Positions 31,177 to 33,407 of a stretch of 33,407 nucleotides of DNA are shown in pieces. Below the pieces are notes generated by a model. The model searched no databases. It was not told the DNA's origin and saw nothing but the letters and a program-made list of their open reading frames with translations. The DNA comes from Acetobacteraceae bacterium. Lineage in GTDB: Bacteria > Pseudomonadota > Alphaproteobacteria > Acetobacterales > Acetobacteraceae. The position numbers and the translations under genes are program-made. Where the stretch lies: NCBI GenBank assembly GCA_947478535.1, contig CANJXD010000005.1, forward strand, positions 1 through 33,407, written 5' to 3'. Position 1 is the stretch's first letter, and the number at the start of each line of letters is the position of its first letter.

Positions 31177-32064
31177 ATGGCCGGGCGGAAGAAAGGGGCG
31201 GCGGAGGGGGCAGCCAAGGCTGCCCCGGCGACCATCTCGGCGGCGGCGCCGCTGCGCATCGTCACCTGGAACATCAATTCCGTCCGGCTTCGCCTGCCCC
31301 TGCTGAAGGACCTCGTCGCAGCGCTCTCGCCCGACGTGATCTGCCTGCAGGAAACCAAATGCCCCGACGAGCATTTCCCGCATGAGGGGGTTGCCGCGCT
31401 CGGCTTCGAGCATCGCGCCATCCGCGGCATGAAGGGCTACAACGGCGTCGCCATCCTCTCCCGCCTGCCCTTCACGATGCGCGACGGCGCGGACCCGGAT
31501 TGGTGCGGCAAGGGGGATTGCCGGCACCTGGCGGTGGAAATCGACGCCCCCGGCGGGCCGGTCGAGCTGCATGATTTCTACATCCCGGCGGGCGGCGACA
31601 TCGCCGACCGGGAGAAGAACGCGAAATTCGCGCATAAGCTGGATTTCGTGGCGGAAGCCACCGCCTGGTCGGCGCAGCGCCACGCCGCCGGCGGCTTCCG
31701 GCGCGCGGTGCTGGTGGGAGACCTCAACATCGCGCCGCTCGAACACGATGTCTGGTCGCACAAGCAGTTGCTCGACGTCGTCTCCCACACCCCGGTGGAG
31801 ACCGCGGCGCTCACCGCGATGATGGCGGCCGGCGCCTGGCATGACGCGCTGCGCCACTTCGTGCCGGCGGACCAGAAGCTCTATACGTGGTGGTCCTATC
31901 GCGCCGCGGATTGGCGCGCTTCCGATCGTGGCCGGCGGCTGGACCATGTCTGGGTCTCGCCCGACCTCGCCGGCGGCCTGCGCAGCCATACCGTGCTGAA
32001 GGATGCGCGGGGCTGGGAGAAGGCTTCGGACCACGTCCCCGTGCTGATCGAGATCGCGACCTGA
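31177..32064 (+). CDS. xth: Exodeoxyribonuclease III (AP endonuclease)
   Basis: Base-excision repair AP endonuclease and 3'-exonuclease of 295 residues. After a short Ala/Lys-rich lead (MAGRKKGAAEGAAKAAPATI) the catalytic core begins LRIVTWNINSVRLRLPLL, then VICLQETKCPDEHFP (Mg-binding Glu), YNGVAILSRLPF, LVGDLNIAPLEHDVW (Asp and Asn), and ends with RRLDHVWVSPDL and the catalytic ASDHVPVLIEI (Asp-His). All expected active-site residues are present. It is 6 bases downstream of the FAH-family gene and probably co-transcribed. The ~25-residue N-terminal lead is unusual and could instead be skipped by a later start, though no other ATG is near. Confidence 0.95.
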   Translation: MAGRKKGAAEGAAKAAPATISAAAPLRIVTWNINSVRLRLPLLKDLVAALSPDVICLQETKCPDEHFPHEGVAALGFEHRAIRGMKGYNGVAILSRLPFTMRDGADPDWCGKGDCRHLAVEIDAPGGPVELHDFYIPAGGDIADREKNAKFAHKLDFVAEATAWSAQRHAAGGFRRAVLVGDLNIAPLEHDVWSHKQLLDVVSHTPVETAALTAMMAAGAWHDALRHFVPADQKLYTWWSYRAADWRASDRGRRLDHVWVSPDLAGGLRSHTVLKDARGWEKASDHVPVLIEIAT

Positions 32065-32071
32065 TATCAAC

Positions 32072-32096
32072 GGCACGAAGGCTTCACCTTCGTGCC
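32072..32096 (+). terminator. Terminator-like hairpin after exonuclease III gene
   Basis: GGCACGAAGG (32072-32081), loop CTTCA, CCTTCGTGCC (32087-32096) is a perfect 10-bp stem beginning 7 bases after the xth stop. There is no T run, so termination may need Rho or simply rely on the strong stem; it separates xth from the convergent putR gene. Confidence 0.6.
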
Positions 32097-32161
32097 CCTC
32101 AGGCGCCGGGCGGGCCGCAAGAATGACGTTTCGCCGCCCGGTATGGCGGATCGGCGCCACG

Positions 32162-32644
32162 CTATCGCAGCGGCAACGGTGCTTCCGCGATCACCTCCTC
32201 GATCACCGCATAGGTGTGGCTGCCCTTCACCCCGGGCAGGCTGAGCAGCGCATCGCCGAGGAAACGGCGATAGGCCGCCATGTCCCGCACCCGCGCCTTG
32301 ACCAGATAGTCGAAGCCACCGGCCACCATGTGGCATTCCAGCACCTCCGGCAGCCGCTTCACCGCGGTGGCGAAGCGGTCGAAGGCTTCGGGCGTCGCGC
32401 GGTCCAGGCTGATCTCGACGAAGACGAGCAACCCGAGCCCGACCTTGCCCGCATCCAGCCGTGCGCCGAAGCCGGTGATGACGCCCTCGGCCTGCAACCG
32501 GCGCAGGCGTTCGGAGGCGGCGCTGGGGGAAAGGCCGATGGCGGCGGCGATCTCGGCGATGGTCGCCCGGCCCTCGCGCTGCAGGCGTTCCAGCAGTCGC
32601 CGGTCCAGGCGATCCAACGGGGATTCGGTGATTTCACGGTCCAA
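32162..32644 (-). CDS. putR: Lrp/AsnC-family regulator, likely PutR
   Basis: A 160-residue regulator. N-terminal helix-turn-helix: LDRLDRRLLERLQREGRATI, then AEIAAAIGLSPSAASERLRR LQAEGVI; C-terminal RAM/effector domain with LGLLVFVEISLDR and VAGGFDYLVKARVRDMAAYR. It is divergent from the putA gene starting at 32728, and in alphaproteobacteria the Lrp-type gene in that position is PutR, the proline-responsive activator of putA. The frame begins at a TTG (32644) with GGAGA about 11 bases upstream; there is no in-frame ATG or GTG nearby, so the start is unusual but the only one I find. It is convergent with xth. Confidence 0.85.
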   Translation of the reverse strand: MDREITESPLDRLDRRLLERLQREGRATIAEIAAAIGLSPSAASERLRRLQAEGVITGFGARLDAGKVGLGLLVFVEISLDRATPEAFDRFATAVKRLPEVLECHMVAGGFDYLVKARVRDMAAYRRFLGDALLSLPGVKGSHTYAVIEEVIAEAPLPLR

Positions 32645-32665
32645 GGGCGCATTCTCCGTGGATAC

Positions 32666-32692
32666 AGCGGCGATCTGGCGAAAATAGCCGCT
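32666..32692. promoter_or_regulatory. Inverted repeat in putR-putA intergenic region
   Basis: AGCGGC (32666-32671) and GCCGCT (32687-32692) form a 6-bp inverted repeat with a 15-base, A-rich spacer, in the 83-base gap between putR and putA. A regulator of Lrp type often binds loosely palindromic DNA with an AT-rich centre, so this is a candidate PutR site. The match is modest. Confidence 0.35.
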
Positions 32693-32727
32693 CGATCAAC
32701 GGCCCCGCCACCCCGATCCTGCCTCCC

Positions 32728-33407
32728 ATGATCACCCCCTTCGCTGCCCCTTACGCCCAGGCTGAGGAAGCCGCCCGCGCCGGCCTCCTCGCCACCGCCC
32801 CCGCGCCCCTGCCGGACGCCGCCCCCCTGGCCCTGGCGCTTGCCGCTGCGGCGCGGGAAGGCGGTGGCCCGCTGGCGGTGGAGGAGGTGCTGCGGGGCTG
32901 GCCGCTCTCCACCCGCGAAGGCCTGGCCCTGATGGCACTCGCGGAGGCGCTGCTGCGCGTGCCGGATGATGCGACGGCCGATGCGCTGATCGCCGAAAAG
33001 CTGGCCGAGGGCGATTGGGAACGCCATGCACCGGGTCTCGGTGCGCTATCGGCCGCCTCGGGCTGGGCCTTGGCCATTGGCGCCCGCCTGGTCGGGCCGG
33101 GGGAGACGCCTGGGGGTGTGCTGGCGCCGATGGTCCGGCGGCTCGGCGTGCCGGCCGTGCGCGCCGCCGCCCGCCGCGCCGTGCGGCTGATGGGCGGGCA
33201 GTTCGTGCTGGGGGAGACGATCGGCGATGCCCTGGCCCGCGCCGCGACGGCGCCCGCCGGCACGCGCCATTCCTTCGACATGCTGGGGGAGGGCGCGCGC
33301 ACGGCCGCCGATGCGCGGCGCTACCTCGCTTCCTACCACGCCGCCTGCGAAGCGATCGGCCGCGCCGCGCGGGGCGCGCTGCCGGCGCGGCCCGGGCTTT
33401 CCGTGAA
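32728..33407 (+). CDS. putA: Bifunctional proline dehydrogenase / P5C dehydrogenase (N-terminal part)
   Basis: The first ~226 residues of PutA, cut by the window end. It starts MITPFAAPYAQAEEAARAGL. Hallmark N-terminal sequences are visible: WPLSTREGLALMALAEALLR, VPDDATADALIAEKLAEGDW, and FVLGETIGDALARA with SFDMLGEGARTAADARRYLA, the latter at the start of the FAD-binding proline dehydrogenase barrel. It lacks the N-terminal ribbon-helix-helix DNA-binding domain found in some PutA proteins, consistent with control by a separate PutR. PutA oxidises proline to glutamate, which would feed the NAD-glutamate dehydrogenase at 18083-22876. The rest of the gene is outside the window. Confidence 0.9.
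   Translation, partial: MITPFAAPYAQAEEAARAGLLATAPAPLPDAAPLALALAAAAREGGGPLAVEEVLRGWPLSTREGLALMALAEALLRVPDDATADALIAEKLAEGDWERHAPGLGALSAASGWALAIGARLVGPGETPGGVLAPMVRRLGVPAVRAAARRAVRLMGGQFVLGETIGDALARAATAPAGTRHSFDMLGEGARTAADARRYLASYHAACEAIGRAARGALPARPGLSV

Noticed and set aside
29338..32160. A 940-codon minus-strand frame across the TRAP permease, lipoprotein, FAH and xth genes
   Set aside because: It spans four convincingly coding plus-strand genes and carries no domain of its own.
1..33407. tRNA, rRNA, mobile element or prophage genes
   Set aside because: No tRNA cloverleaf-like sequence, rRNA stretch, transposase, integrase or flanking inverted repeats were seen on either strand.

Overview
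The window is very GC-rich, chromosomal-looking DNA with tightly packed genes, many start/stop overlaps (ATGA, GTGA, TGATG, TTGA) and several GTG or TTG starts. Gene content points to an alphaproteobacterium, most likely Acetobacteraceae (Roseomonas-like). The pointers are a ~1600-residue NAD-glutamate dehydrogenase, pyruvate phosphate dikinase, a two-subunit glycyl-tRNA synthetase, a TAXI-type TRAP transporter and an Lrp-type regulator divergent from putA. The taxonomic call is inference from gene families, not a database result. I see no rRNA, tRNA, CRISPR array, insertion sequence, integrase or phage gene. Both window ends cut through genes: a sugar ABC permease on the left and putA on the right.

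Layout. 1-3545 (minus): a GntR/FadR regulator heads a CUT1-type ABC importer operon (binding protein, two permeases). 3657-5459: a TauD-type 2-oxoglutarate dioxygenase (plus) faces a small minus operon of a SnoaL-like protein, a 4-oxalocrotonate tautomerase and a cupin; together these look like an uptake-plus-catabolism locus of unknown substrate. 5561-9304 (plus): glyQ, a vapBC toxin-antitoxin pair, glyS. 9398-12070 (plus): ppdK. 12181-14369: an MFS transporter and a GT2 glycosyltransferase. 14366-22876 (minus): NAD-GDH, a mismatch DNA glycosylase, a UMF1-type MFS protein, a second GntR regulator and a cupin-4/JmjC oxygenase. 23046-25622 (plus): a second JmjC-type oxygenase, a small OmpA-like periplasmic protein, and an unusual lipoprotein built of six Asp-rich repeats. 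25771-26472 (minus): a CBS-CBS-BON protein behind a textbook FNR/FixK-type promoter. 26635-30378 (plus): TAXI receptor, fused TRAP permease and a YjbF-like lipoprotein. 30487-32064 (plus): FAH-family hydrolase and exonuclease III. 32162-33407: putR/putA divergent pair.

Most worth a second look: the vapBC module lodged between the two subunits of glycyl-tRNA synthetase, with toxin translation probably coupled to glyS; the six-repeat lipoprotein whose last codons are the first copy of a 29-bp hairpin-forming tandem repeat running past its stop codon; a class II FNR-type promoter at exact canonical spacing upstream of the CBS-BON gene; a low-GC, differently coded patch inside glyS; and two separate 15-bp repeat expansions inside the glutamate dehydrogenase gene.
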